Position numbers and translations under genes: made by a program
In this document: positions 43,235 through 54,215 of the stretch, in pieces
Layout of the letters: each line of letters starts with the position of its first letter
Numbering within the stretch: the first letter of the stretch is position 1
NCBI GenBank assembly: GCA_014549065.1
Contig: JACDOX010000139.1
Location: 1,710,084 to 1,774,083 of the forward strand
DNA: 64,000 bases
Reading direction: 5' to 3'
Origin: Cardinalis cardinalis
Lineage: Eukaryota > Chordata > Aves > Passeriformes > Cardinalidae
Notes under the pieces: model-generated
Seen by the model: only the letters and a program-made list of their open reading frames with translations
What the model was told of the DNA's origin: nothing
Database searches by the model: none

Positions 43235-44245
43235 AGAGTCTCTGTGGGGGGAAAGTGAGATTAGATCACAATTCTGCTAAACTTGGGAAAAGTATCTGTA
43301 GTAATTACTGGGATTGACTGGAATTGCTGACACTAAACTGCAAAAAGGGAGACATGCAGCTGCTTGCCATCCTAAAAACTACAATTTGCATGGTTCTAGT
43401 GCCCAGAATAAGTTGGCAGTAGCAAAATAAAACAAATATTCTCTGTTCTCAGAAGCATAATACTTGCAGTCACTTGCATATCTGCTCTTACAGCACTTAT
43501 TTCAAACAACTCCTTTGCATTACTCCATAATTATTTTGGTTACCTCCAAGTGAAAGGGTTGGGGAGAGGAGAGGAGTGGTACCTCAAAGCTGAGCTATAC
43601 TGTATTCTTGTTTTATTACAAAATGCTATATTGTAATAAGGAACATACATGTTGTCTTAAAATAAATTTTTGAACGCAATAGTAGAACCTAGGAAGGAGC
43701 ATTGCCCAGTGGGACAGGCTTGGTGCAGAGCCAAGGGATGTGACTGTGACACTGAATATCTCTGAGAGACTGGGCAAGTCTCCTTTCCTTTTGTAATGTG
43801 GAAATGATGATAAACCTACCTCGCCAGGAGTATTTCCTAAGAAATTGTTCAGGTTGTCGAGGTCTCTGTTGAAGAGCACTGTACACAAACACAGAGTATT
43901 TATTTTTAGCTGTGAGCAGGATGAGGAACCTTGTGTGCACGTAGTAGTGGTCTCTTTTCTGGAAAAGGGGCTTTCTCTCTGGGATGAGTTGTACTTGACT
44001 GGAATCCTTCTGTCAGCTGCAGTCATGCACTTGATTCTATGAATATTTTTGCCTAGAATGAGGCAAGTTTGATTGTTTGGTGACTGTTGGTGTGAATACT
44101 GCATTCTTTCCCCACCGGGGTGTTTGTGGTGTTACAGTGTGAGCTTATCTGGTTTATGTTATTTATAAGAGCCACATATTTTTTCTTCATTTGCATATTT
44201 TTGGCCTGTTGAAAAAAAATAAATTAAAGACTCTTGAATAGAACT
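43235..44245 (+). other. TIGAR: TIGAR 3'UTR
   Basis: About 1 kb after the stop codon. AATAAA signals occur at 43426, 43661 and 44218; the last is followed by AAGACTCTTGAATAG and T/G-rich sequence and looks the best end. The human 3'UTR is longer, so read-through forms are possible. Confidence 0.6.
44218..44223 (+). terminator. TIGAR: Probable TIGAR polyadenylation signal
   Basis: AATAAA inside GAAAAAAAATAAATTAAAG, about 1 kb after the TIGAR stop codon. Proximal alternatives stand at 43426 and 43661. Confidence 0.55.
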
Positions 44246-46564
44246 CCCATTTCATCTGTATTTCTTTTGAGATAAAAATCTTTCTTAATATTGCCCTGTG
44301 AAGCTTTGCTCAGATCACTTAACTTTTTTTCCTTCCTGGCTATAATGGGAATATGACTTTTGCGTGGACTCCTCAAGCTCTTTGTGGCATGCATCTTCCT
44401 GGAAGGCTCCTCAGTACTAAGTTGATAGTCACAGCCAGTGAGGATAGCAAAGCTTTAATTAAGACTTCTAACAGAGTTAATGGTAGGAGTATGGGGCAGG
44501 AGTTCATTCTGAATTTGCCTGTCCCTGGTAGTTCCAGTTTATTTCAGGCATGCCACTTACACAGCAGGGAATTCTCCTGCCAGTGCTTTAAACTGCTGAA
44601 GCTCCCCTGGAACTGCCACATCCTGAGTTTTGCCAGTCATTCCATCAATTCTTCTTGAAAACCAATCATCAATTCTTAATGGAGTTGAAAATGCGAGAGG
44701 ATGCATGGAGATGTGACACATTTTTCTCACTAAGTCTGTCATTTCATCAAATATTTCAAAACACACTAGTGATTGGGGTGCTTCTCACTTTAAAAGGTTT
44801 CTTTATCTTCCTTGCCTGCTCTCAAGCAGGTAATTAATATTATGTTCTTGCTGATGATCTCATAACTTAGAAGAACATCTACTTTGTTAAGTGCTTTGCC
44901 ACTGCTTGGGTCACAGTATTCCCAGAGGGATTTTTGACTCTTCCTCTATAATATGCTTTACCTTCTTTTTTTGTATTTATAGGTCATTAAAATTTAAATC
45001 CAGCCTAAGGAACCTGTGTGATTGTTTTCTTTACCTTGCTGTTACCAAATTCTTTCCTCTGGTAAGTCTCACACAGGGCAAGTAGATGGTACCGTGGTGC
45101 CAAACAAGGAGTAATACCGAAGGGTGAAACCGCTCAGGTTTTCTGAACAGCTCCTATCTTAATGAAGTCACATTTTTCAGTGAAAATGCATCAGAATCTC
45201 CCAATTCTGACTTTGTAAAACACACTAAAATGCTGCAAACACATCTGCCATTGACCAAGGGAGTACAAGCAGTCAAGAGTTGCCCAGATGTGCTTTTTCC
45301 CTCAGTATCTGCTGCTGACATTGCTGGAGACAGGATGCCAGCCTAGGTGGGCTTATAGCCTCCCCTAAAAGAGTTGCATTTGTAATTTTTCCTTTGTTAT
45401 GTCACATGCCAGGTTCTCTCTGCATTAAAAAGTCACTCGTTTTGGAAGCTTCTGAAGCTAGTTCTAAGAGCTGTTTTCTTTAGGTCTGTGTATAGTACTG
45501 CTCTTTTTAAGTTTTTACATCAACACTGAGACTAAATCTTTTTTTGGTCAAGTGACTCTTGTGCATGTGTACAGTAAGTCTGTACAGTTTATTGGGATCA
45601 TGGGAAAGGAGAGCTGCAGCAGTAGATGGGTCTGTTAGGAATAGTAACAGAACAGAGATATTTGAGGGACTACTCAGTAGTGCCAATGGATGCTGGCTCC
45701 ATCTCCTCACAGGTCTGCCTCTCCTCGAGCAGCTATCAGGCAGAGAGCTCTGGCAGTACCACAGTTTCCTTCCTCTAAAGCAAAGATATGTTCTCTATTC
45801 CCCCAGTTCTCTGTTAAAGACTGTTGTGCGGACATAGCCCTGCCTTTGCAAAAGGAGGAGGTTTTTTCCTTTTAAAAAAAAATTTAGAGTATAATTTAAA
45901 TAGGTACATTCTATATCCAAGCTTTTGGCTGCCTTACATCCACAACCCACATGCCTGGACTTAAAAATATGTCAGATTTCCCCCAGATGTGTCCTGATTT
46001 TGAGGGCTTTGGCCATGAGCTGGAAGTTTTTAGGTCTTGGTAGTCCCAGGCAAATGGCAGTTGCATGGCACAAATGAGCTGCACAGTGATTTGTGAGCTG
46101 CTTCTCTGGTATCCATGGATATGGCAGAGCCACTGTGGGGCATCTGTGTGTGTGTGGTGACTCCAGTGCCATTCAGGAGGGTCTCATGTGACAGCTCTGC
46201 TGTCACCTGCAAACAGCTCTGGGGTTCCTGGGGTGCAGGGACCCCGTGTGGCAGAGCCTGGCAGGAGGACTCCGAGGGCACAGAGTGTAAGGCACAGGCA
46301 AATACTGGGATAAAACCTAGGAATCTTGAGCAGGCTGGTACTGGTCACCAAAGGAATGCTCCAGGCAAAACTCTTTCCTTCTGATGCCCAGTTGGGTCAT
46401 CCAGCCATAGCTGAATGGGAGCAGGCTGGTGCAGCACACTTGACTGTAATAAGTCCTGAATGTGTTTTGGAACAGCTGGCCATTGAGAAGTGAATTTACT
46501 GAATTTAAAAGCTGAGGTGGAGAAAGGAGGTTTGGTTTCAGAGGGTGGGAATCACAAAATTAGT

Positions 46565-46660
46565 TTTAGAGTTGTGAAATATCCTGAGTTGGAAGGCACC
46601 AACAAGAATCACTGGGTCCAGCTCCTGGCCCTACATGGGACAGTCCCAAGAATCACACAA
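46565..46660 (-). mobile_element. CR1 LINE 3' terminus, antisense
   Basis: ATATCCTGAGTTGGAAGGCA, CCAACAAGAATCACTGGGTC, CAGCTCCTGGCCCTACATGG and CCCAAGAATCACAC: a CR1 subtype distinct from the others in this window. Confidence 0.8.
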
Positions 46661-47184
46661 CTTAATTCTGCTTCTCCAAAGAAATTTAAATAATGGTTAA
46701 TGGAACAAATTCTGAATGAGAAAGTAATTGGAGACAAGAGAGGTAAATGAAACCTGGAATCTAATTAAATGAGTTTTTACCATAAGTAGTTCACACTCTA
46801 CTGAATGGGTAGTTCTTTGATGAAGTAACTAATGTATAGGCAAGGGAAAAATTAAATATGATCTAGATCTTAATTGAAGTCTTAATTCCACAATGGAAAC
46901 CATCAGCTCAGCTGGTAAAGATAAATGTTGCTCTGGAGAAAAAACATAGTGAAGAAGGTATGCAAGGAATTAGTGGGCATAGAAGTGGTAATGTCCAAGG
47001 TCAAGCACTGAGCTGGAGTAAAGCTGCTTAGGCCCTTAGGGGGCAATTTTTTTTGCAATGACTTTGAATAAAAATACAGGAATGTGGAATATTAGTGAGA
47101 AGGCATCATCAATAACTATGTGGGCCAGAATAGCATGCCGAGGAGGAAATGATGAACTTCCAGTCTTACAACTGCCTGAGTTTT

Positions 47185-47490
47185 CACAGAATGGCTCAGG
47201 CTGGACCCTGACAGTGGCTCATGTGATGCCACCTCCCTGCTCCAGCAGAGCCATCCTAGAACAGAGGGCACAGGATTGTGTCCAGATGGTTCTGGAATAT
47301 CCCCAGTGAGGAGACTCCACACCCTCTCTGGACAATCTGTTCAGTCCTCGGTCGCTGCCCAGGACAGAAGTTCTGCCTCCTGCCCAGGTGGAACCTCCTG
47401 GGCTCAGTCCCTGCCCGTTCCTCTGGTGCCATTGCTGGGCCCCTGGAGCAGAGCCTGGGCCCTGCTCGGAGCCCTCCCTGCAGAGGCTTT
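47185..47490 (-). mobile_element. CR1 LINE 3' fragment, antisense
   Basis: Reverse complement of the subtype at 2355 and 30962: CACAGAATGGCTCAGGCTGG, CTGCTCCAGCAGAGCCATCC, TCTGGAATATCCCCAGTGAG and CTCTGGACAATCTGTTCAG. Confidence 0.9.
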
Positions 47491-47849
47491 TAATTTGCCA
47501 AGTATCTTTCAGCCCAAGATCTTTGAGCCAGGATCACAAATAATTCCCAGCAGGACTGAACTGACAGACCTGTGGCTTCCCATTGCTTGTATAAGACATT
47601 TCCCAATAGAAGTTAAAATCTCTTCATGGTCAGTTTAGACCTACTAAGACACTGTTTTTCTCATCATCTTTCACAGAACTTTTATATTTAGGGTGCATGA
47701 AACACTTAGGAAGCTGAAACCTGTGTGGCTGGAAGTCACAGGGGACAGCAGCACATAAAAATTTTCTGACACTGCTGCTACCATTTATTTGTTCACTCAA
47801 GTACTTCTGGAAGGGGGAGCTTGAACAGACAATGCAGAATCCACCATTT

Positions 47850-50585
47850 GGAGATAATGGAAAAGTTTATTGGTACTTTTTAAAAAGGAAATAGTCTCTA
47901 TAATACATAATTATAAATACTTATAAATATTCTGCAGGATTTAAGACCCACTCAAATAAATAAATAAATACTGTGACATAAATAAGTAATGCTTTCTTAC
48001 TAGCTGGTGATTGCCAGCATCTCCATTGAAGAATAAATTCTTTTGATACAGTTGCCTATAGTTACATTTATATTTTTTTGATGGAAAATCCACCCTGTAT
48101 TCAGTCTTAGCTTACTTACCCCCTGGCTACTGATAGAGTGAGCAAGCCTTCTTACTCTGTTATAGTGTAGGATTTAGAGATGGTCTATAGATTTAACCCC
48201 ACCAGTATTTCCCATCAAAATTGAATGTGGACAGAGCCTTTAATGGTTCCAGTTGTTGTAGGGGAGTTGCCTCAGTCCTAGAGAGGAACTTCCAACAATT
48301 AATGCAAAATGCAAACTTTGCTGGTGTACTTGAAGTCCAGAGCTCTCAAGGAGCAAAGGCCAAGAATAATGATATAGAAATCAAGTAAAAAGATCAAAAT
48401 AGAACATAAATAAAATCACACTTCTCCACTGTATAGACAGCAAGTTAAAAAGTCTTGCTGTATTTTGAATCAGCAATAAAAAGCACAACTGTCTGCCTGC
48501 CTGTATTTCCCTTAATTCCTTAGAATCACTCTTTTCTTTCAGAAATTAATTAAAAACCACAATAAGTTTAGGAAAACTAATTCCAGGAGATGGAACTCTT
48601 GGACTAATCCTGATCATTTGGTTTCCTGTGCTCCTAAGTATTTATACTAATTAGGAATCTCTCCATCTAGGAAAGCTATCCTAAGAGCAGAATCAGGGAC
48701 CTATGACTTTTCCAACATAATGAGTTGGATGTGGTAGATTAGAAGATATTGTATATATATATACAAATATGGGGGGGAAAAGAGGTTATTTTAAAAGCTG
48801 TCAGCAGTCTTGCTGCTATGCTAAATCCAGAAAAACTTAAATGAAATCAAGAAGCCCAGGGGGTTCTTATTTTGATTTTGTTGCACTGATGTAACTCCAG
48901 TGGCTTCAGTGAACTACTTCATGAGAAAGAAAAAAAGAACAGCATCCAAACTAATTTTTTTTGTATGTTGCTATGAGCACACTGAGGTGCAGTGTATCAC
49001 TTCAAATTGTTGTCAGACTGATAAATACTCTAAATAAAAAGAGCAGAAGAATCTGTGTTTTGACATGCAAAAAATCCCTGCAAAATAAAACCCCCAAATC
49101 TCTGCCACACTGGATTTTGTGCTGCTCATCAGTGCCTTGCAGCTGATTTCTGCAGAGTTCATCAAGAATAGCTTTTTCAAAGTGAATTTACCCAAAGCAT
49201 AAACCAAACTAGGGAAAAGGATTTGTCACCATTAGAGATCTCCTGATTATAGTAATTTCACTCCTGCAAGTATAAAGGATCTGATGCCTGCTCAGAGCTG
49301 AATACAAACATGGATGCTAACTGGACATTCCTTTTCTAAATACAAACCTAATTTTCACTCATTAGATGAGAGTCTTCATTATAGTCTAAATATTAATCCT
49401 ATGATCTTTATAAAACATAATTTTTAAAAATTTTCCTCCTGTAGAGTTCAGTATTATGCAAAACAAACTGTCCTGTTTAACACACTACTGATTATTATTA
49501 ATCCTGGTACTTCTCTCTGAGTTGAAAATACGCAAAACTAATGATCTTTATTTCCATATTGGGATTCTAGAATTTAGTAAATGTAGAACTGTGATAGAGA
49601 ACCACTTGAGAGAGAGTGAGACTCTCCTCTTTTTTTCAAAATCTCAGCTTAGATTCAGTGTCAGAAATTGATCTTTTTCCATAGGACCCTTTAATCCTGT
49701 CCTGTTGTCCTGTCAGTTCCTCCAGCTTTCCATGTTTGCTGCTCCTATAACAGCAAAGTGCCTTTTTTTGACTCATATGGGTGAAGAGAGAATGAAGCTC
49801 CAACTTAAAAGCTGAAAAGAAAGAATCACAGGTTGGAAGGGACCTTAAGGCTCATCCACTCCACCCCCTTGCCATGGGCAGGGACACCTTCCACTATCCC
49901 AGGTTGCTCAGAGCCCCATCCAACCTGGTCTTGGACACTTGCAGGGATGGTGCAGCCACAGCTGCTCTGGGCACCCTGCACCAGGGCCTCAGCACCATCA
50001 CGGGGAACAATTTTTTCCTGATACCCAATCTAAGCCTATTCCTGTCAGTGTGAAGCCATTCCCCCTTGTCCTGTCCCTGCAATTTCTGATGAAGAGCCCC
50101 TCTCCAGCTTCCTTGTAGCCCCTTCAGATATTGGATACATGACATGATAATTTTTAAATAATAAAATAACACATCGCCTGGCAGTTTGTCTGCTGTGCTT
50201 GGACAGGATGGTGCTAGTAAGAGATTCCCTGTTTCTGCTGGAATCTTGGATGCTCCAGGTCTCTACATCAGTAACATACATCAGTTTCCCATTTCATACA
50301 ACGGATTCCTTTTTTGTTTGTTTTCATCATTGATGCAAACTTTAGGCGATTCAGACCCCAAGAGGTTTGGTTTGTGTGATTGTTTTCAAAAATGGATCTT
50401 CTTTCCAGTAGAGCCCGAGCTGGAAAAATCTGACTTGTACTTACAGACAGCAGTTTACTGACAAAACAAGATTTGAAGCTAAGGAACTTTTCCCAATGTC
50501 TCCCAGGTTTCTAAGAGACACTTTGGCATTCAGGCTGAGTGTGTCAGACAGTTTCTTTTGCCCCTGGTGAGCATGGGGGCCACAG
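47850..50585 (-). other. FGF23: Probable FGF23 3'UTR
   Basis: AT-rich non-coding sequence after the FGF23 stop. On the minus strand AATAAA lies at 49547-49552 (1.0 kb past the stop) and at 47866-47871 (2.7 kb past, reading ACCAATAAAC). Human FGF23 has a roughly 2 kb 3'UTR, so either end is reasonable. An antisense-to-plus CR1 (49824-50135) is embedded in it, and an AAAT microsatellite lies at 47954-47970. Confidence 0.45.
49824..50135 (-). mobile_element. CR1 LINE 3' fragment
   Basis: AGAATCACAGGTTGGAAGGG, GGCAGGGACACCTTCCACTA, CAACCTGGTCTTGGACACTT and CAGTGTGAAGCCATTCCCCC, the reverse complement of the common CR1 3' end. It is in the same orientation as FGF23. Confidence 0.92.
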
Positions 50586-51023
50586 TTATCTCGTGATGTA
50601 GAAGCGGGGGCTTGGGTACCTCCTGGCCTCCATCATAGCGTGGGGATCATCAGGGTTCACCACGTCGTTCTGGTTGATCCTCATGGGCTCCCTGGGCATG
50701 TGGGGAAAGTCTGCTGGCTGCTGCTGGAAGGAGCCAAACACCGGGGTCTTCCTCTGCGGGACCAGGATCTGGTGAGGATCTACGGGATCGACATCTGCGC
50801 TCCTGGTGTGTCTGTGGGGCTCGGGGGTGTTGAATCGGAACAGAGGGATCTCGTTCTTCCTGGACAAGAACTGGGAGTATGGTGGTGGATTCATACCAGG
50901 GGAGAAGGCTTGTTTAACTCTGCCCAAGCTCACCAAGAAGTGGTGTTTGGGGGATTGGTACACATCGTACCCATTTTCCAGCGTCATGTGGTTGAACACA
51001 CAGTCCTCTTGGCTGAAGTAATG
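50586..51023 (-). CDS. FGF23: FGF23 coding exon 3 with stop codon
   Basis: Encodes residues 112-256 and TAA (50588-50586): HYFSQEDCVFNHMTLENGYD, the NPPPYSQFLSRKNEIPLFRF stretch, the RHTR cleavage site, and the Klotho-binding tail ending YITR. Minus-strand acceptor CCCTCAG is next to 51024. Confidence 0.95.
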   Translation of the reverse strand, partial: HYFSQEDCVFNHMTLENGYDVYQSPKHHFLVSLGRVKQAFSPGMNPPPYSQFLSRKNEIPLFRFNTPEPHRHTRSADVDPVDPHQILVPQRKTPVFGSFQQQPADFPHMPREPMRINQNDVVNPDDPHAMMEARRYPSPRFYITR

Positions 51024-54000
51024 CTGAGGGGAAAAATAGGACACTTGAGAGCAGAGTCTAGTGAATTGCAAACACTGGTTAAAGAGGAAAAGAAGGGTGA
51101 GATCTTGCAGCAGGTGTTTTTCTAATCTCCCAGGTCTGTGTCTGACCCAAATGCAGATCAGAGTTGCATGTCCACCCTTTCAGCAAAGGAATTTTAATGA
51201 AAAACCCTGTTTTCTTCCAGAGGGTCCTCAGCCATGGCTCTGTGCTACGGATTGGTCCCTCCAATTTCTGCAATATGGAAAAGTATGGGTTTTGTTGATG
51301 TTGTTGGTTTTTTGGTTGGTTGGTTGATTTTGCTGTTTTGGTGGGTTTTTTTGTGGTTTTTTTTTTTTTGTCCTCATTTACCCAGGCAGGATCTCAGACG
51401 ATTTTTGTCAGCTCTACAACTTAATACAATCAAAGGAGAGAGCAGAGTTTGACCTAAGTGTCAGATCTTCTCTAACACTTCCCCTCTACCTGCAGCTACC
51501 CAGGCTTGCCCTGGCTGGGGAAATGGGCACCACAGCAGCAGAATGCACTGGCCATTCAGCCTCAGGCCTTAGGAAAGGTCACTCACCGAGCCAAATATGT
51601 TTCCTTTCGTGTCCATGCACAGGTAACGTCCACTCTTCACACCTGTGATTATTACTGAGCCAGCACCCTCAGACTTGATCATTAGGGCACCTGTTCAGAA
51701 CAACAAAAACATCAAATCCATTTCAACAATGCATTTACAGATCCACGGATGCTCTGGATGGAAGTGACCTCTGGGAGTTCAAACCAACCTCCCACATGAT
51801 CTTGGACTGTTGCCCACCCTAAATCAGGTTTGCTGTGGCTTTGGAAAACTCCCAGGATGGAGGACACCTCTCTGGGTGCCCTGTTCCAATGTGGCACTAA
51901 CCTCCCAAAGACAAATTTTTTTTCCCTCTGAAATCTCAAATTGTGGTCTGAGGACATTGCCCTCAGTTCTCACATTGCCCACATCCGGGGGAGTTTGCCC
52001 CACTCATCTTTGTGACTGCCCTGTGGTATTTTTTCAGTGGTGCCCAGCAGTGGCACCAGTAGAATGGGCAGGAACTGATACTCAAGTGGAAGTTTCACGT
52101 GGACAGGAGGCAGAACTTCTGTCCTGAGCAGTGACTGAGCTCTGAACAGATTGTCCACAGAGGATGTGGAGTCTCCTCACTGGGGATATTCCAGAACCAT
52201 CTGGACACAATCCTGTGCCCTCTGCTCTGGGATGGCCCTGCTGGAGCAGGGAGGTTGGGAGCAGGTGACTCCCTGTGGTGCCTTCCAACCTCAGCTGGTC
52301 TGTGATTCTATCATTACATTGACCTTAACATTCTTTTTGCTGGACTAAACCCACTACAGATCGTGATCAAGGCCCCTTAAAAACGCTGTGCCAGACCAGC
52401 TCCACCTTCTACTCATCCAACATGACCTGGGGTTGCTGTAGTGCTCCAAGAGCAATGTCACTGGTACCAGGTAAAGTGGGAATTACAACTTTGCTTGATC
52501 TGCTCCTTGCATCTGACTCAGTGCCTGTTGCTTTGTCCCACCCAGATCTGTGCACACCCAGGCCGTGCCACCCTGGTGCAGAACTTGGCACTTCCCATTG
52601 TCTGGTGGCAGCAAATCAGTCACTCTCCCTCTCAATATCGCTTTTGTTTTCTTTCCATCTTTCCTGCTCCACCATTCCAATCCTGCTATGCTTGTTTCAT
52701 GGCAAAAATGGGAAAATGTGATATTTTGCTGTCTGTTGTTCTCTAAAATCCCACACTGGTTCTTGACCAACATATCTAAAATGAGTTTCATAAAATCTTT
52801 TAATATGTAGGAAGAATAATATGACAGTACCAGCATTTCTGTGAGTGTTTCATTATCAATTCCTTAAAAAATAGCAGATTGTGATCCTTTTTCCTCATTA
52901 ATTAAATTATAACTTTAAAACCCATCCTTATTTACTCAAGTAAAAGCTTCATTACCTAGGCTTAGATTTTTAACTGAGTATATAAAATAGATGTAATAAT
53001 AATAATAGTAATAATAATAACAACAAACTGATTTTATGATGCATAGCTGCTTGTGATTTGAATGCTGCTAAGAGAAGTATTTTTGAAATGCTGTAAAAGA
53101 GCCCTCAGTCTTAACCCCCCCCACATCTGTCTACTAACTAAAGAGTTTGGGCCAAGTATTTAGCAAAGGAAGAAGAATAAACTATTCTGTGTTGAAATAG
53201 AATAATAAAATATATAATTAAATAAACTCTGAAGACACAATTTGAGAACCTTTTAGTTATACTAGGGTATAGTTTCTTCTCATGAAAGAACCTCATGAAA
53301 GAACCTTCTTCTCATGAACCCCAAAGGCTCAACACTTCTTCTATGCCAGTCTAGTCTCCCCCTTTTTAACTGATCTTTGCATGCCCATGTTCTGTGCACA
53401 CTGCAACTTAACTTTTAGTAGTTCTCAGCCCTCCACCCCAAAATACAGATTTTATGGATGCCATCAGTTTTCCAGCCCTGCTCTGGCGAGTTCCCTCAGT
53501 GCAGTTCCTTTGGTAGCGCCATCAGTGGGAAGCAGCTATTTGGGGGATATCATTACCAACCTCTAATAGGAGCTTCCTCCAGAAACTGGAGGTAAAATCA
53601 TGAAGTGAAGCATAATTCAGGTGGTTTTTCCTTGCAGGGTATTACAGGAACCATAGGACTTTAGTTGTCCTAGGCAAGGAATGAAATTCCCTATCCACTA
53701 GATTTCTTTGGAGCGATTTTACTTGTTAAACAAAAGGAGAATTATGATGCTGTGCATTTTCCATCCCATGGCTGTGCTCCTCTCCCTGCCTGCCTAATGA
53801 GAAGAGGGGATTTTCTATAGGTGGTGAGGAAGTAAAAAAATCTCCTTGTCCCTCCCCTGCTCCCATGGAAGTCTGTAGGAAGGCACTTACTGTAGATGGT
53901 TTGGTGAGGAGCGCCATCGACGTAGCCATCAGCGTTGATTTGGAGGTGGAAGCTGCTCCTCTCCGTGTCGGTGTAGAGATGCATCAGGCGATCTCCATTG

Positions 54001-54119
54001 CCCCAGCTGGGACTCAGCAGTGGAGAGGAGTTGGGCAAGGCAAGGGAAGCCTTCAGGCTGCAGAGGAGCAGGAGCAGGGAGCTGCAGGGAATGCCCTGGG
54101 GAATGGCTCGCCGTTCCAT
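50586..54119 (-). CDS. FGF23: Fibroblast growth factor 23, three coding exons
   Basis: Joining, on the minus strand, 54119-53891, 51690-51587 and 51023-50586 gives 771 nt, 256 residues (human 251); introns are GT-AG and exon 2 is 104 nt as in human. FGF23 is an endocrine FGF from bone that acts through FGFR with alpha-Klotho in kidney to reduce phosphate uptake and calcitriol. Seen: a hydrophobic signal peptide (SSLLLLLCSLKASLA, probable cleavage after Ala27), an N-S-S sequon at Asn30, a beta-trefoil core (about 30-170) with GAPHQTIYSALMI, the core cysteines Cys101 and Cys119 (human 95 and 113), TLENGYDVYQSP, and the proprotein site RHTR (182-185) before Ser186. Thr184 matches human Thr178, the GALNT3-modified residue that blocks cleavage. 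The C-terminal tail (186-256) is diverged, lacks cysteine, and has two DPH motifs. The ATG is in ACCATGG context. FGF19 and FGF21 are excluded by the RHTR site and synteny. Confidence 0.96.
51024..51586 (-). other. FGF23: FGF23 intron 2
   Basis: 563 bp. It includes an A/C-rich tract on the coding strand (plus strand T/G-rich, about 51290-51372, with a TTGG repeat). No repeat element or exon was recognised. Confidence 0.85.
51587..51690 (-). CDS. FGF23: FGF23 coding exon 2
   Basis: Encodes Ser77-Ser111, SALMIKSEGAGSVIITGVKS then GRYLCMDTKGNIFGS, with core Cys101. Minus-strand acceptor TTCTGAACAG is at 51700-51691; donor GTGAGT follows at 51586. Confidence 0.95.
51740..52015 (-). mobile_element. 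Older CR1 LINE fragment
   Basis: GGATGGAAGTGACCTCTGGG, AACTCCCAGGATGGAGGACA and CCTCTCTGGGTGCCCTGTTC, then CAGTTCTCACATTGCCC, the reverse complement of a divergent CR1 3' region. The boundaries are approximate. Confidence 0.7.
52030..52313 (+). mobile_element. CR1 LINE 3' fragment
   Basis: GGACAGGAGGCAGAACTTCT, CAGTGACTGAGCTCTGAACA, TCACTGGGGATATTCCAGAA and GATGGCCCTGCTGGAGCAGG, ending GTCTGTGATTCTATC. Opposite to FGF23 and to the neighbouring CR1. Confidence 0.9.
52994..53025 (+). repeat. (TAA)n microsatellite
   Basis: TAATAATAATAATAG and TAATAATAATAACAAC, in FGF23 intron 1. Confidence 0.85.
53891..54119 (-). CDS. FGF23: FGF23 coding exon 1
   Basis: Encodes residues 1-76 plus one base of Ser77: signal peptide, then LPNSSPLLSPSWGNGDRL and HLQINADGYVDGAPHQTIY. 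Donor GTAAGT occupies 53890-53885. It is six codons longer than human exon 1: three in the signal region and three in the NGD insertion. Confidence 0.95.
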
Positions 54120-54215
54120 GGTGGGTCAGTGTCTGTTCCTCACCTCCCCTCGTGCCTGGAGTGTGAATCCTCAGACAGGATCCCTTCTTCTCTGCAGAGG
54201 CTTATAAAGGGCAGC
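54120..54215 (-). promoter_or_regulatory. FGF23: FGF23 core promoter and 5'UTR with TATA-like box
   Basis: On the minus strand CCTTTATAAGCC lies at about 54211-54200, some 85 bp before the ATG. That would place the start of transcription near 54175 and leave a 5'UTR of about 55 nt. No ATG occurs between. The TATA-like match is imperfect, so the assignment rests on position. Confidence 0.45.

Larger units (their letters stand above)
44246..47850. other. TIGAR-FGF23 convergent intergenic region
   Basis: Lies between two genes that end toward each other. It contains two antisense CR1 fragments (46565-46660 and 47185-47490). The rest is unique AT-rich sequence with no supported gene. Confidence 0.75.
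51691..53890 (-). other. FGF23: FGF23 intron 1
   Basis: 2.2 kb containing two CR1 pieces in opposite orientation (51740-52015 and 52030-52313) and an AAT microsatellite. The rest is unique. Confidence 0.85.
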
